From the NCBI GenBank assembly GCA_963701815.1, contig CAVPBN010000020.1, positions 1 through 64,000 of the forward strand: a stretch of DNA of 64,000 bases. Reading direction: 5' to 3'. Shown in pieces: positions 9,091 to 17,920 of the stretch (position 1 is the stretch's first letter; every line of letters begins with the position of its first letter). The notes under the pieces were generated by a model that saw nothing but the letters and a program-made list of their open reading frames with translations, made no database searches and was not told where the DNA came from. Position numbers and translations under genes: made by a program. This DNA is from AP-15 sp963701815. GTDB lineage: Bacteria; Pseudomonadota; Alphaproteobacteria; ATCC43930; CGMCC-115725.

Positions 9091-9962
9091 GCGCCCCCTT
9101 CACCGCCGCCTGTCTGCAATACACCGCCGGCCCCGACCCCGAGGCCAATCTGCGGGTCGTCGCCGATCTCGTCCGTCGGGCCCGCGATCAGGGGGCCGAC
9201 TGGATTCTGACGCCTGAGGTCAGCAACTTTGTCGAGAGCGGCCGTCGGCGCCGCGACAAGGCGCGCCGCGAAGCCGACGACCCGTTTCTGGCCGGCATGC
9301 GCGCGCTCGCGAGCGAAACGGGCGCGTGGCTGCTGCTCGGCTCGCTGGTCATCGACCCGGCCGGGGAGCACGGCGGCGATGCCGGCGAGACGCGGCTTGC
9401 CAACCGGTCCTTCCTGCTCGATGCGGCGGGGTCGATCGTCGCGCGCTACGACAAGATCCACATGTTCGACATCGATCTGCCGGGCGGCGAGAGCTATCGC
9501 GAGAGCAGCGCCTACCGCCCAGGGAGCGGCGCCGTCGTCGCCGAGACGCCGTGGGGCCGGCTCGGCATGACGATCTGCTACGATGTCCGCTTCCCGCAGC
9601 TTTACCGCATGCTGGCCCAGGCCGGCGCCGCATATCTCAGCGTCCCGTCGGTCTTCACCGTACCGACCGGTACGGCGCATTGGCATGTGCTGCTGCGCGC
9701 CCGGGCGATCGAGAACGGCTGCTTTGTCATCGCCCCGGCGCAATGGGGCGAGCACGCCGGCGGACGGCGCAGCTACGGCCATTCGCTGATCGTCGATCCG
9801 TGGGGCGAGGTCCTCGCCGATGGCGGCGAGGGCCAAGGCGTGATCGCGGCCCGGATCGATCCGGCTCGGATCGACGAAGTGCGGCGGATGGTCCCGTCGC
9901 TCCGGCACGACCGGCACTTCACCCAACCGGAACCCGGCCCCCGCCCTCTTGCGGCCGAGTAG
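9087..9962 (+). CDS. Carbon-nitrogen hydrolase (Nit1-type)
   Basis: A 291-residue nitrilase-superfamily amidase. The catalytic triad is visible as Glu44 (LTPEVSN), Lys123 (YDKIHMFD) and Cys164 (TICYDVRFP). The YDKIHMFD and CYDVRFPQLYR pattern is that of the Nit1 branch, whose characterised members are deaminated-glutathione amidases. Its start overlaps the glutaredoxin stop by ATGA, which fits a glutathione-repair role. The amidase activity is firm at family level; the substrate is inferred. Confidence 0.87.
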   Translation: MSAPFTAACLQYTAGPDPEANLRVVADLVRRARDQGADWILTPEVSNFVESGRRRRDKARREADDPFLAGMRALASETGAWLLLGSLVIDPAGEHGGDAGETRLANRSFLLDAAGSIVARYDKIHMFDIDLPGGESYRESSAYRPGSGAVVAETPWGRLGMTICYDVRFPQLYRMLAQAGAAYLSVPSVFTVPTGTAHWHVLLRARAIENGCFVIAPAQWGEHAGGRRSYGHSLIVDPWGEVLADGGEGQGVIAARIDPARIDEVRRMVPSLRHDRHFTQPEPGPRPLAAE

Positions 9963-10217
9963 CATCGCGCTCGGTGTCCTCGCAGGTCAACGCCGCGCTC
10001 ACGGCGACGCCGGAAACGGCCGGTGCAGATGGTTGGCGAGGACGGACTCGACGTAGAGCGCCAGACCGCCCTTCCGAACCAGGGGTAGAAAGCGCCCTAC
10101 CCAGGGTGAGGGAGTTGCGGACAGCCGCATTTCAGCCCGGATTGCCTTCCATCGTCAGTAGCGAATTGCAAAGTCTTTGGGCGCCGGTGTAAACACTCGG
10201 GCCAGGAGGTTGCCGCG
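9963..10217. other. Intergenic region upstream of DUF1178 gene
   Basis: About 255 bases without a convincing gene on either strand. I see no tRNA-like cloverleaf or terminator. It ends in the ribosome site of the DUF1178 gene and probably carries that gene's promoter. Confidence 0.4.
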
Positions 10218-10625
10218 ATGATCCTGTTTGCGCTGCGGTGCGCTGACGGCCACGAATTCGAGGGCTGGTTCCGTGACAGCGACGGGTTCGATGCGCAGCG
10301 CCGGGCGGGCGAGATCGCCTGTCCGCATTGCGGCGACGCCGCGGTCGAGAAGGCGGTGATGGCGCCCCGCCTCGGCCGTTCGCGAGCGACGCCGCCGGTG
10401 AAGCTGGCGGAGATGCGCAAGGCATTGGTCGAAATGCGGCGACAGATCGAGACCAATTGCGATTACGTCGGCGGTCGTTTTGCCGAAGAGGCTCGCCGGA
10501 TTCACTACGGCGAGGCTGATCCGCGCGGCATCTACGGCGAGGCCAGCGACGAGCAGTCGCGCGAACTCGCGGACGAGGGGATCAGCTTTGGCAAGATCCC
10601 CTGGATCCCACAGACCGACAGCTGA
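10218..10625 (+). CDS. DUF1178 family protein
   Basis: A 135-residue member of DUF1178, a small alphaproteobacterial/betaproteobacterial family with no known function. It opens MILFALRCADGHEFEGWF and has a zinc-ribbon-like Cys pair (ACPHCG) near residue 36. A conserved C-terminal region follows (VGGRFAEEARRIHYGE, IYGEAS, GISFGKIPWIP). A good ribosome site (AGGAGG) precedes the start. Its last 44 bases overlap the convergent ubiG tail. Confidence 0.9.
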   Translation: MILFALRCADGHEFEGWFRDSDGFDAQRRAGEIACPHCGDAAVEKAVMAPRLGRSRATPPVKLAEMRKALVEMRRQIETNCDYVGGRFAEEARRIHYGEADPRGIYGEASDEQSRELADEGISFGKIPWIPQTDS

Positions 10626-11385
10626 TCCGGGCCGCCCGCGCCTGATTGCCGCACACCGCCATCGCCAGGTAGTTGACGTCGAGATCGCGCGACAGCGACC
10701 AGCCGCCGGCGAGCGGATCGAAACTGATACCGGCTAGGCGGATCGTCCGCATACCCTGACGCCGCAGGGCAAAGGCGAGTTCCGACGGGCGGACAAATTT
10801 GCGCCAATCATGGGTGCCTCGCGGCAGCCAGCCGAGCAGGTATTCCCCGGCCACAATCGCCAGTGCAAAGGATTTGGCGGTCCGGTTGAGTGTGGCGGCG
10901 ATCAGCGCCCCGCCGGGCCGGAGCAGCGCGCCGAGCGACAAAAAAAACGCGGCGGGATCGGCCATGTGCTCGATCACTTCAAGGGCGAGCAGCGCGTCGA
11001 AGCGCTGACCGGCAGCGGCTAATTCTTCGGTCGCGGCGACGCGATAATCGATCGACAATCCCGCCTGCTCGGCGTGCGCCCGGGCGGCGGCGATCGCTTC
11101 GCTGCCGGCGTCGATGCCGGTCACGCTGAAGCCGAGCCTCGCCATCGGCTCGGCCACGAGGCCGCCGCCGCACCCGATATCGATCAGGCGGAGCCCGGCA
11201 AATGGCTGCAACGAATTCGGCTCCCGCTCGAAATGCGCCAGAAACTCGTTGCGGATGAAGTCGAGCCGAGTGCGATTTAGCCGATGCAACTCGCGAAAAC
11301 TGCCTTCGGGGTCCCACCAATCGGCGGATTCGCCGGCAAAGCGTCCGATTTCTTCGGGATCGACGGTGGCGCTCGTCTGAGGCAT
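10582..11385 (-). CDS. ubiG: Ubiquinone biosynthesis O-methyltransferase UbiG
   Basis: UbiG performs both O-methylations of ubiquinone synthesis using SAM. The protein is about 267 residues and starts MPQTSATVDPEEIGRF, the usual beginning; a farther in-frame start at 11421 is less likely. SAM motif I is DIGCGGGLVAEPMARLG, followed by ALEVIEHMADP and GTHDWRKFV, all typical. It is divergent from lysC. Its 3' end overlaps the convergent DUF1178 gene by 44 bases, perhaps because the ordinary C-terminus is slightly extended. Confidence 0.92.
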   Translation of the reverse strand: MPQTSATVDPEEIGRFAGESADWWDPEGSFRELHRLNRTRLDFIRNEFLAHFEREPNSLQPFAGLRLIDIGCGGGLVAEPMARLGFSVTGIDAGSEAIAAARAHAEQAGLSIDYRVAATEELAAAGQRFDALLALEVIEHMADPAAFFLSLGALLRPGGALIAATLNRTAKSFALAIVAGEYLLGWLPRGTHDWRKFVRPSELAFALRRQGMRTIRLAGISFDPLAGGWSLSRDLDVNYLAMAVCGNQARAARISCRSVGSRGSCQS

Positions 11386-11647
11386 ATCTGCGATCCATCC
11401 TGGGCGAATCGACGCCCGCAATCCCCTGTCACGGCATCCGCAGCGACCGAGCGGCCGGTCCGACCGAAGCCCGATGGCTGCGGACCGGCGCGCAAATCGG
11501 GAACGAACCGGTCGCAGTCGCGATTTGCAGCCGCTCAGCTTTGATACTTACCCGGATCTGCACGTCGCGGCATGGCCGGATGGCGCAAAAGAGAGTATGT
11601 GGTGCATTCCGCAAGCCGGCAACAAATCGGATCGATTTGGGGGCACG

Positions 11648-12871
11648 ATGGCCCGGCTCGTCCAAAAGTTCGGTGGTACCTCGCTCGCCGATATTCCGCG
11701 AATAAAAGGCGCGGCGCGGCGCGTGCAGCGTGAAGTTGCCGCCGGCAACGAGGTAGCCGTCGTCGTTTCGGCGATGGCCGGGGTCACCGACCAGCTGGTC
11801 GAATGGACCTGCGAGACGGACCGCCTGCATGATGCGCGCGAATACGACGTGGTCGTCGCCTCGGGCGAGCAGGTAACCGCCGGGCTGCTCGCTCTCGCCC
11901 TGCAAGGCATCGGGGTCGATGCACGCTCGTGGCTTGGCTGGCAGATCCCGGTCCGCACCGATGGCGTCCACGGCAAGGCCGGCATCGAAGCCATCGAAAC
12001 CGCCGAGATGCGGCGGCGGATGGCGGAAGGTCAGGTAGCGGTCGTCGCCGGGTTTCAGGGGATCAGCCCGCGCGGACGGATCACCACGCTCGGCCGCGGC
12101 GGCTCCGACACCTCCGCCGTGGCGCTTGCCGCGGCGCTCGAAGCCGACCGCTGCGATATCTTCACCGATGTCGACGGGGTCTACACCACCGATCCGCGGA
12201 TCGTTGCGAAAGCGCGCAAGCTCGATAGAATAACCTACGAAGAGATGCTGGAGATGGCGTCGCAGGGCGCCAAGGTCCTGCAAACGCGCTCGGTCGAGGT
12301 GGCGATGAACCACCGGGTACGGGTGCAGGTGCTGTCGAGCTTCATCGATGCCCCCGGAACCCTCGTGGTCGACGAAGACGAAATTGTGGAAAAGCAGGTC
12401 GTAAGCGGGATCGCTTACAGTCGCGACGAAGCCAAGATCACGGTGCAGCGGGTTGCCGACCGGCCCGGCGTCGCCGCTGCCATCTTCGGCCCGCTCGCCG
12501 ACCACGCAATCAATGTCGACATGATCGTGCAAAACGTGTCGGAGGACGGCCGCAGCACCGACCTTACCTTCACTGTGCCGCGGGCCGATCTCGACCGCGC
12601 CGTGGCGGTGCTCGAAGAACGACGCAGCCTGCTCGGCTTCGCCGCGCTAAAGCCCGATTCCAACGTCGTCAAGATCTCGGTTATCGGGGTCGGCATGCGC
12701 AGTCATGCCGGTGTCGCCAAAGTGATGTTTCAGACCCTGGCCGATAGGAGCATCAATATCCAGGTGATCTCGACCTCGGAGATCAAGGTCAGCGTCCTGA
12801 TCGCGGCCGAATACACCGAGCTGGCGGTGCGGGCGTTGCATACCGCATACGGGCTCGACGCCGCCGGATGA
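11648..12871 (+). CDS. lysC: Aspartate kinase
   Basis: Aspartokinase, first step of the lysine, threonine and methionine pathway. It is 407 residues with the N-terminal kinase signature MARLVQKFGGTSLAD, the ASGEQVTAGLLA and GRGGSDTSAVALAA motifs, and two C-terminal ACT domains (from about residue 265) ending near HTAYGLDAAG. The start at 11648 matches homologues; the frame is open farther upstream but that stretch does not look coding. The lysC, (nitronate monooxygenase), ptsP order is a common alphaproteobacterial arrangement. Confidence 0.95.
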   Translation: MARLVQKFGGTSLADIPRIKGAARRVQREVAAGNEVAVVVSAMAGVTDQLVEWTCETDRLHDAREYDVVVASGEQVTAGLLALALQGIGVDARSWLGWQIPVRTDGVHGKAGIEAIETAEMRRRMAEGQVAVVAGFQGISPRGRITTLGRGGSDTSAVALAAALEADRCDIFTDVDGVYTTDPRIVAKARKLDRITYEEMLEMASQGAKVLQTRSVEVAMNHRVRVQVLSSFIDAPGTLVVDEDEIVEKQVVSGIAYSRDEAKITVQRVADRPGVAAAIFGPLADHAINVDMIVQNVSEDGRSTDLTFTVPRADLDRAVAVLEERRSLLGFAALKPDSNVVKISVIGVGMRSHAGVAKVMFQTLADRSINIQVISTSEIKVSVLIAAEYTELAVRALHTAYGLDAAG

Positions 12872-12943
12872 CCGCGGACATCGGCGCGGCTGATATCGCC
12901 GGAGGTACGGGCGGCGGCAAAAGCCGCGCGGCCAACGAGTGGG

Positions 12944-13975
12944 GTGGCCGCGCTCGACGGGCTCTGGGCGCGCGGACGGGCGGTCCTCGGCTGCGACGTC
13001 GCGATCTTGGGCGGCGCGATGACCTGGGTCTCGGAGCGCAACCTCGTCGCCGCCATTTCCAATGCCGGCGGTTTCGGCATCCTGGCCTCGGGCGCGATGT
13101 CGCCGGCGCTGCTGTCGGCCGAGATCAGCGCGACCCGGAAGCTGACCGACCGTCCGTTCGGCGCCAACCTGATCACGCTGCATCCGCAGCTGCTGGAGTT
13201 GATCAACGTCTGTGCCGATCATCGTGTCGGGCATGTCGTGCTGGCCGGCGGTTTGCCGACCGCTGCGGCGATCGGTCGGATCAAGGCGAGCGGCGCGCGA
13301 GTCTTCTGTTTTGCGCCGGCACTGGGACTGGCGCGCAAGCTCGTGCGCATGGGCGCCGATGCGATCATCGTCGAAGGCAGCGAGGCCGGCGGACATATCG
13401 GGCCGGTGTCGACCGCAGTTTTGGCGCAGGAGATCCTGCCGCATCTCGGCGAGGTGCCGGTCTTCGTCGCGGGCGGCATCGGCCGCGGGGAAGCGATGCT
13501 GGCCTATCTCGAAATGGGCGCGGCCGGTGTGCAGCTCGGCACCCGGTTCGTCTGCGCCGACGAATCGATCGCCCATCCGCGCTTCAAGCAGGCCTTCATC
13601 CGCGCCGCTGCGCGCGATGCCGTCGCTTCGGTCCAGCTCGACCCGCGCTTTCCGGTGATTCCCGTCCGGGCGTTGGCAAACCCCGCCACCGAGACTTTTC
13701 TGGCGGTTCAGCGCCGGATGATCGACCGTACCGCCCGGGGCGAGCTGACGCCAAAGGAGGCCCAGCTCGAAATCGAGCATTTCTGGGCTGGGGCATTGCG
13801 CCGTGCGGTCATCGACGGCGATATCGAAACCGGCTCGCTGATGGCCGGGCAGAGCGTCGGCCTGGTCACTCGCACGCAGAGCACCGCCGCCATCCTCAGA
13901 GAGCTGGTGGATCAGGCCGAGTCGGCGCTGGCGGCGCGGCAGCTCCGGCCGAGGCGCCGGGGCGAGCGGGGATGA
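12944..13975 (+). CDS. Nitronate monooxygenase family protein
   Basis: A 343-residue TIM-barrel flavoprotein of the NMO/2-nitropropane dioxygenase family. Visible features are GGAMTWVSERNLVAAISNAGG near the N-terminus, EGSEAGGHIGP (FMN phosphate/active-site His region), FVAGGIGRGEAM and GVQLGTRFVCADE. The GTG at 12944 gives the usual N-terminus (ALDGLWARGRAVLG). An ATG at 12868 overlapping the lysC stop is in another frame and would need an indel to join. The stop overlaps the ptsP start. Confidence 0.85.
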   Translation: MAALDGLWARGRAVLGCDVAILGGAMTWVSERNLVAAISNAGGFGILASGAMSPALLSAEISATRKLTDRPFGANLITLHPQLLELINVCADHRVGHVVLAGGLPTAAAIGRIKASGARVFCFAPALGLARKLVRMGADAIIVEGSEAGGHIGPVSTAVLAQEILPHLGEVPVFVAGGIGRGEAMLAYLEMGAAGVQLGTRFVCADESIAHPRFKQAFIRAAARDAVASVQLDPRFPVIPVRALANPATETFLAVQRRMIDRTARGELTPKEAQLEIEHFWAGALRRAVIDGDIETGSLMAGQSVGLVTRTQSTAAILRELVDQAESALAARQLRPRRRGERG

Positions 13976-16257
13976 CCGAGCCTGCCGGGGGGGTCGGCGG
14001 GAGTGTCGCAGGGATCCGGCGCCTCCTGCGCCGCCTCCGCGACATCATGGCCGGCTCCGGCAGCGCCGAACAGCGGCTGGAGCGGATTGTCCGGATCGTC
14101 GCCGCCGAAATGGTCGCCGAAGTGTGCTCGGCTTATGTCATGCGCGCCGGCGAGGTCCTCGAACTGTTCGCCACCGAAGGGCTGCGCGCCGAATCCGTCC
14201 ACCGCACCCGACTGCGCGTCGGCGAAGGGTTGGTCGGCGTCATCGCGGCGACCGCTCAGCCGCTGGCCCTGGCCGACGCGCAGACGCATCCGGACTTTGC
14301 CTACCGGCCGGAAACCGGCGAGGAGGTCTATCACTCGCTGATGGGCGTGCCGATTCTGCGCGGCGGCCGGGTGCTCGGCGTGCTGGTCGTGCAGAACCGA
14401 ACCCGGCGCCACTATGCCGAGGACGAGATCGAGATGTTGCAGACGATCGCGATGATCGTCGCCGAGCTGGCCGCCGCCGGCGATCTCGTCAATCCGCTGG
14501 AAATCGCACGAAGCGAAGCCGGGACGACGCTCGCGGCGCGGCTCGTCGGCATTCGGCTCAATCCGGGTCTGGCGATCGGACCGGCGGTATTGCACGAGCC
14601 GAGACTGATAATTCGCCAGGTCGTCGCCGAGGACCCGGCGGCCGAACTCGAACGGCTGCGCCGGGCGATCGGCACGATGCGAGAGGCGATCGACGAATTG
14701 CTCACCGCGAGCGGCGGGCTCGGCGCCGGCGAACACCGCGACATCCTCGAAACCTACCGGATGTTTGCCGCCGACCGCGGCTGGGTCACGCGCATCGCCG
14801 ACGCAGTGCGCAGCGGCCTGACCGCCGAGGCGGCCGTGCAAAAGGTTCGCGACGAGACACGCCGGCGCATGATGCAGATGAGCGACCCCTATCTGCGCGA
14901 ACGTCTGGTCGATCTGGAGGACCTGGCCGAACGCTTGCAGCGCCATCTCGCCAACCGCCCGCCGGGCGCATCCTCGGCCGATCTGCCCGCCGAATTCGTT
15001 CTGGTGGCTCGCGCGATGGGGCCGGCCGAGCTGTTGGATTACGCCCATCGGCGGATCGTCGGGCTGGTCCTCGAGGAAGGCTCGCCGACGGCGCACGTAT
15101 CGATCGTCGCGCGCGCCTTCAATATCCCGGTGGTCGGCCGGGTCCAGGAGGCAACCGACCGGATCGAGCCCGGCGATATCGTCGTCGTGGACGGCGATCG
15201 CTCACAGGTGCTGATCCGCCCGAGCGAGGACATTCAGCAATCGATCGTCGCGACGATCGACGCGCGGACCCGCCGCCGAGCCGATTACGATGCGCTGCGC
15301 TCGGAGCCCTCGATTACCCGCGACGGCATCGCGATCAAACTGCTGCTGAATGCCGGATTGCTGATCGATCTGGCGCAATTGCCGGCGACCGGGGCCGAGG
15401 GGATCGGGCTGTTTCGTACCGAGCTGCCGCTGATGGTGCGCGACACCTTCCCGGCGGTCGAGGAGCAAACCCGCTTCTACCGCAGCGTCTTCGCGCAGGC
15501 GGCGGGGCGCCCGATCATGTTTCGCACATTCGATATCGGCGGCGACAAGGTACTGCCCTATTTCCCGCACGCGGTCGGCGACAACCCGGCGATGGGCTGG
15601 CGGGCGATCCGCATCGGGCTCGACCGCCCGGCGATGCTCCGGCAGCAGTTGCGCGCGCTGGTGCGGGCCGCCGAAGGCCAGGGCCTGCTGGTCAAGTTTC
15701 CGATGATCGCCGAAATCGCCGAACTCGAACGCGCCCGGGCGATCCTCGAACTCGAACTCGAGCGCGCGGCGCGCGAGGGCCGAATCCCGCCGAGCTCGGT
15801 CAAGGTCGGCGTGATGCTCGAAGTGCCCGCACTCCTATGGCAATTGCCGGCGCTGTCCCGACGCATCGATTTCCTGTCGATCGGCACCAACGATCTGATC
15901 CAGTTCCTGTTTGCCTGCGATCGCGGCAATCCGCGCCTCGCCGACCGCTACGATCCGCTGAGCGCCCCGATGCTCGCGCTGTTCCGGCACGTGATCGCCG
16001 AGACCGATGCGGCCGGCGTGCCGCTCAGCATATGCGGCGAAATGGCCGGCAACCCGCTCGATGCGATGGTGCTGATCGCGCTCGGCTTCCGCACCTTGTC
16101 GATGGCCGGCAGTGCGATCGGCCCGGTCAAGACCATGATCCGCAGCCTCGATGCGGCCGATGCCGCGATCTACCTCGCCGAGATCGGCGACCGGCCGGAC
16201 CACTCGTTCAGATCCAAGCTCGAAAGCTATGCCCGCGATCGCGCGATCGCCGTGTGA
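13972..16257 (+). CDS. ptsP: Phosphoenolpyruvate-protein phosphotransferase PtsP (EI-Ntr)
   Basis: EI of the nitrogen PTS passes phosphate from PEP to NPr. The 761-residue protein has an N-terminal GAF domain (about 30-170). The EI N-terminal domain carries the phosphohistidine in GSPTAHVSIVAR (His375). The C-terminal PEP-binding barrel shows GIGLFRTELPLM, MFRTFDIGGDK, LSIGTNDLIQ and ICGEMAGNP. It starts at ATG 13972, overlapping the previous stop. The same reading frame is open well upstream, but that part is antisense-like noise over the monooxygenase gene. Confidence 0.95.
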   Translation: MTEPAGGVGGSVAGIRRLLRRLRDIMAGSGSAEQRLERIVRIVAAEMVAEVCSAYVMRAGEVLELFATEGLRAESVHRTRLRVGEGLVGVIAATAQPLALADAQTHPDFAYRPETGEEVYHSLMGVPILRGGRVLGVLVVQNRTRRHYAEDEIEMLQTIAMIVAELAAAGDLVNPLEIARSEAGTTLAARLVGIRLNPGLAIGPAVLHEPRLIIRQVVAEDPAAELERLRRAIGTMREAIDELLTASGGLGAGEHRDILETYRMFAADRGWVTRIADAVRSGLTAEAAVQKVRDETRRRMMQMSDPYLRERLVDLEDLAERLQRHLANRPPGASSADLPAEFVLVARAMGPAELLDYAHRRIVGLVLEEGSPTAHVSIVARAFNIPVVGRVQEATDRIEPGDIVVVDGDRSQVLIRPSEDIQQSIVATIDARTRRRADYDALRSEPSITRDGIAIKLLLNAGLLIDLAQLPATGAEGIGLFRTELPLMVRDTFPAVEEQTRFYRSVFAQAAGRPIMFRTFDIGGDKVLPYFPHAVGDNPAMGWRAIRIGLDRPAMLRQQLRALVRAAEGQGLLVKFPMIAEIAELERARAILELELERAAREGRIPPSSVKVGVMLEVPALLWQLPALSRRIDFLSIGTNDLIQFLFACDRGNPRLADRYDPLSAPMLALFRHVIAETDAAGVPLSICGEMAGNPLDAMVLIALGFRTLSMAGSAIGPVKTMIRSLDAADAAIYLAEIGDRPDHSFRSKLESYARDRAIAV

Positions 16258-16276
16258 GCCGCGGCGGCGAGATCGG

Positions 16277-16582
16277 CTAAGAGGTGACATAGCGGCGCTC
16301 GCCGGTCGATTTCCGATAAAAGACCGTTACCAGCCTGCCGCTCTCCGGATCGATGAAGCGCTCGTCGGTGGCGAGCCATTCCGGGCCGGGCCGGGCGATC
16401 TGCAGCCGCTGGTAACGCCAGCGCTCGCCGATAACGGCGGCGATCAGCAGCAACCCGGGGATCGCGAGGCGCAGGCCCACGCCCAGGCCGCAGCCGGCGC
16501 GCATCAGCAGCAGGCCGCCGCCGACCATCGCCGCGCCGAGGCCGAGAACCGCCGTGCGCAACAGGCTGCCGCCGCGGCTCAC
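16277..16582 (-). CDS. Small two-TM membrane protein
   Basis: A 101-residue protein of no family I recognise, beginning GTG (VSRGGSLLRTAVLGLG). Two hydrophobic segments lie in the first half (TAVLGLGAAMVGGGLLLM and LAIPGLLLIAAVI). A soluble C-terminal part follows (RWRYQRLQIARPGPEW, DPESGRLVTVFYRK). Its start overlaps the stop of the YbjQ gene (GTGA), so the two are translationally coupled. Confidence 0.65.
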   Translation of the reverse strand: MSRGGSLLRTAVLGLGAAMVGGGLLLMRAGCGLGVGLRLAIPGLLLIAAVIGERWRYQRLQIARPGPEWLATDERFIDPESGRLVTVFYRKSTGERRYVTS

Positions 16583-16905
16583 CCGGGCAGGCGCTCGATC
16601 ACCGCCGCCGTCCCGTAGGCGACGATCTCGCTCATCGTCTGGCCGATCTCGGCGGAATCGAAGCGCATCATCAGGATGGCGTTGGCGCCCATCAGCGAGG
16701 CGTTGGTCACCAGCCGATCGACGGCGTGGCGGCGCGCCTCTTCGAGCAGTTGGGTGTACTCGTCGATCTCGCCGCCGACGATCGAGCGCAACCCGGCCAT
16801 GATGTTGCCGCCGAGGCCGCGGCTCCTGACGACGACGCCGAAGCACTGACCCTTGGTCTCGATGACCCGGTAGCCGGCGACGGTCTCGGTGGTGACGACC
16901 AGCAT
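16579..16905 (-). CDS. YbjQ/UPF0145 heavy-metal-binding domain protein
   Basis: A 108-residue YbjQ (DUF74/UPF0145) protein, a small pentameric fold of unknown function sometimes called heavy-metal-binding. It starts MLVVTTETVAGYRVIETKG and shows the family motifs GVVVRSRGLGGNI, YTQLLEEARRHAVDRL, GANAILMMRFDS and EIVAYGTAAVI. It is coupled to the downstream small membrane protein. Confidence 0.88.
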   Translation of the reverse strand: MLVVTTETVAGYRVIETKGQCFGVVVRSRGLGGNIMAGLRSIVGGEIDEYTQLLEEARRHAVDRLVTNASLMGANAILMMRFDSAEIGQTMSEIVAYGTAAVIERLPG

Positions 16906-17067
16906 GCAGCTCTCCGATCGGACTGGCGATGGCTTTCGACCCAATTGATAAGAACGCTTATCATCGCTATAGCTTAACAATTCGCAACCCAGCAATGAAC
17001 AAACGCTCGGTTGCGGCGGCGTGCGACCTGGCATTAGGCTGCCCCGCGGCATAAGAAAGGATCGGCA

Positions 17068-17853
17068 ATGGCGACGGAAACGCGATGGGCCGAGACGGCT
17101 GTCGAGGTGGCGGGCGCGAAGCTCCATGTGGCGCGCGCCGGCGCCGGCCGGCCGGTTCTGGTTCTGCATCACGACATAGGCAGCCCGGATCGCCTCGAAT
17201 TTTACGACGCGCTGGCCGGCCATTTCGACGTGATCGTCCCGCATCACCCGGGCTACGGCAAGTCGGAACGCCCGCAATGGCTGCGCAGCGTTCGCGATGT
17301 CGCCGTCATTTATCAGTGGCTGCTTGCCGATCTCGGGATCGAGCGGCCCTCGCTGGTCGGGCTCGGCTTTGGCGGCTGGATCGCCGCCGAAATGGCGACG
17401 ATGACGCCGAGCCGGCTGCATCGGCTGGTGCTGGTCGGCGCGATGGGGCTCAAGCCGCCGGACGGCGACATCTTCGACCAGGCGATCGTCAGCTATATCG
17501 ACTATGCCCGCGCCGGGTTTCACGACCAGGCGGGGTTCGCGCGTATTTACGGCGAGGTGACGACCGACCAGCTGGTCGAGTGGGATCTGTGCCGCGAGAT
17601 GTGTTTCCGGATAGCCTGGAAGCCCTACATGTACAGCCAGACCTTGCCCCATCTGCTGGGCGGGGTGCGCGCTCCGGCGCTCGTCGTCTGGGGCGACGAC
17701 GACAAGATCGTGCCGAAGAGCGCCGGCGAGAAATATGCGGCGATGTTGCCGCAGGCGCGGTTCGAGACCGTGCGCAGCGCCGGCCACTGCGTCGAGATGG
17801 AACAGCCGGCCGACCTCGCGCGGCTGGTTAACGCTTTTGTGGACCAGAATTAG
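17068..17853 (+). CDS. Alpha/beta hydrolase-fold protein lacking the nucleophile serine
   Basis: A 261-residue alpha/beta hydrolase-fold protein. The nucleophile elbow reads VGLGFGGW, so residue 100, normally Ser, Asp or Cys, is glycine. The acid (WGDDDKIVP) and histidine (SAGHCVEME) are kept. An ordinary sequence change could restore serine, but the codon is GGC in clean surrounding sequence. It is followed 67 bases later by an LLM flavin monooxygenase, mirroring the pair at 4.3-6.3 kb in reverse order. It may be a non-hydrolytic family member or use another mechanism. Confidence 0.82.
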   Translation: MATETRWAETAVEVAGAKLHVARAGAGRPVLVLHHDIGSPDRLEFYDALAGHFDVIVPHHPGYGKSERPQWLRSVRDVAVIYQWLLADLGIERPSLVGLGFGGWIAAEMATMTPSRLHRLVLVGAMGLKPPDGDIFDQAIVSYIDYARAGFHDQAGFARIYGEVTTDQLVEWDLCREMCFRIAWKPYMYSQTLPHLLGGVRAPALVVWGDDDKIVPKSAGEKYAAMLPQARFETVRSAGHCVEMEQPADLARLVNAFVDQN

Positions 17854-17920
17854 CAGAAACAGCCGGCGAAGTCAGCCCACCGGAAGTTAATCGCTCTGTG
17901 ATCGGCCGAAGGAGGAACAG

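Noticed and set aside
12868..13971. A very long open frame that would fuse a 368-residue N-terminal extension to ptsP
   Set aside because: The extension is arginine/glycine-rich, lies over the nitronate monooxygenase gene in another frame, and has no domain. PtsP has a normal start at 13972 with an ATGA overlap.
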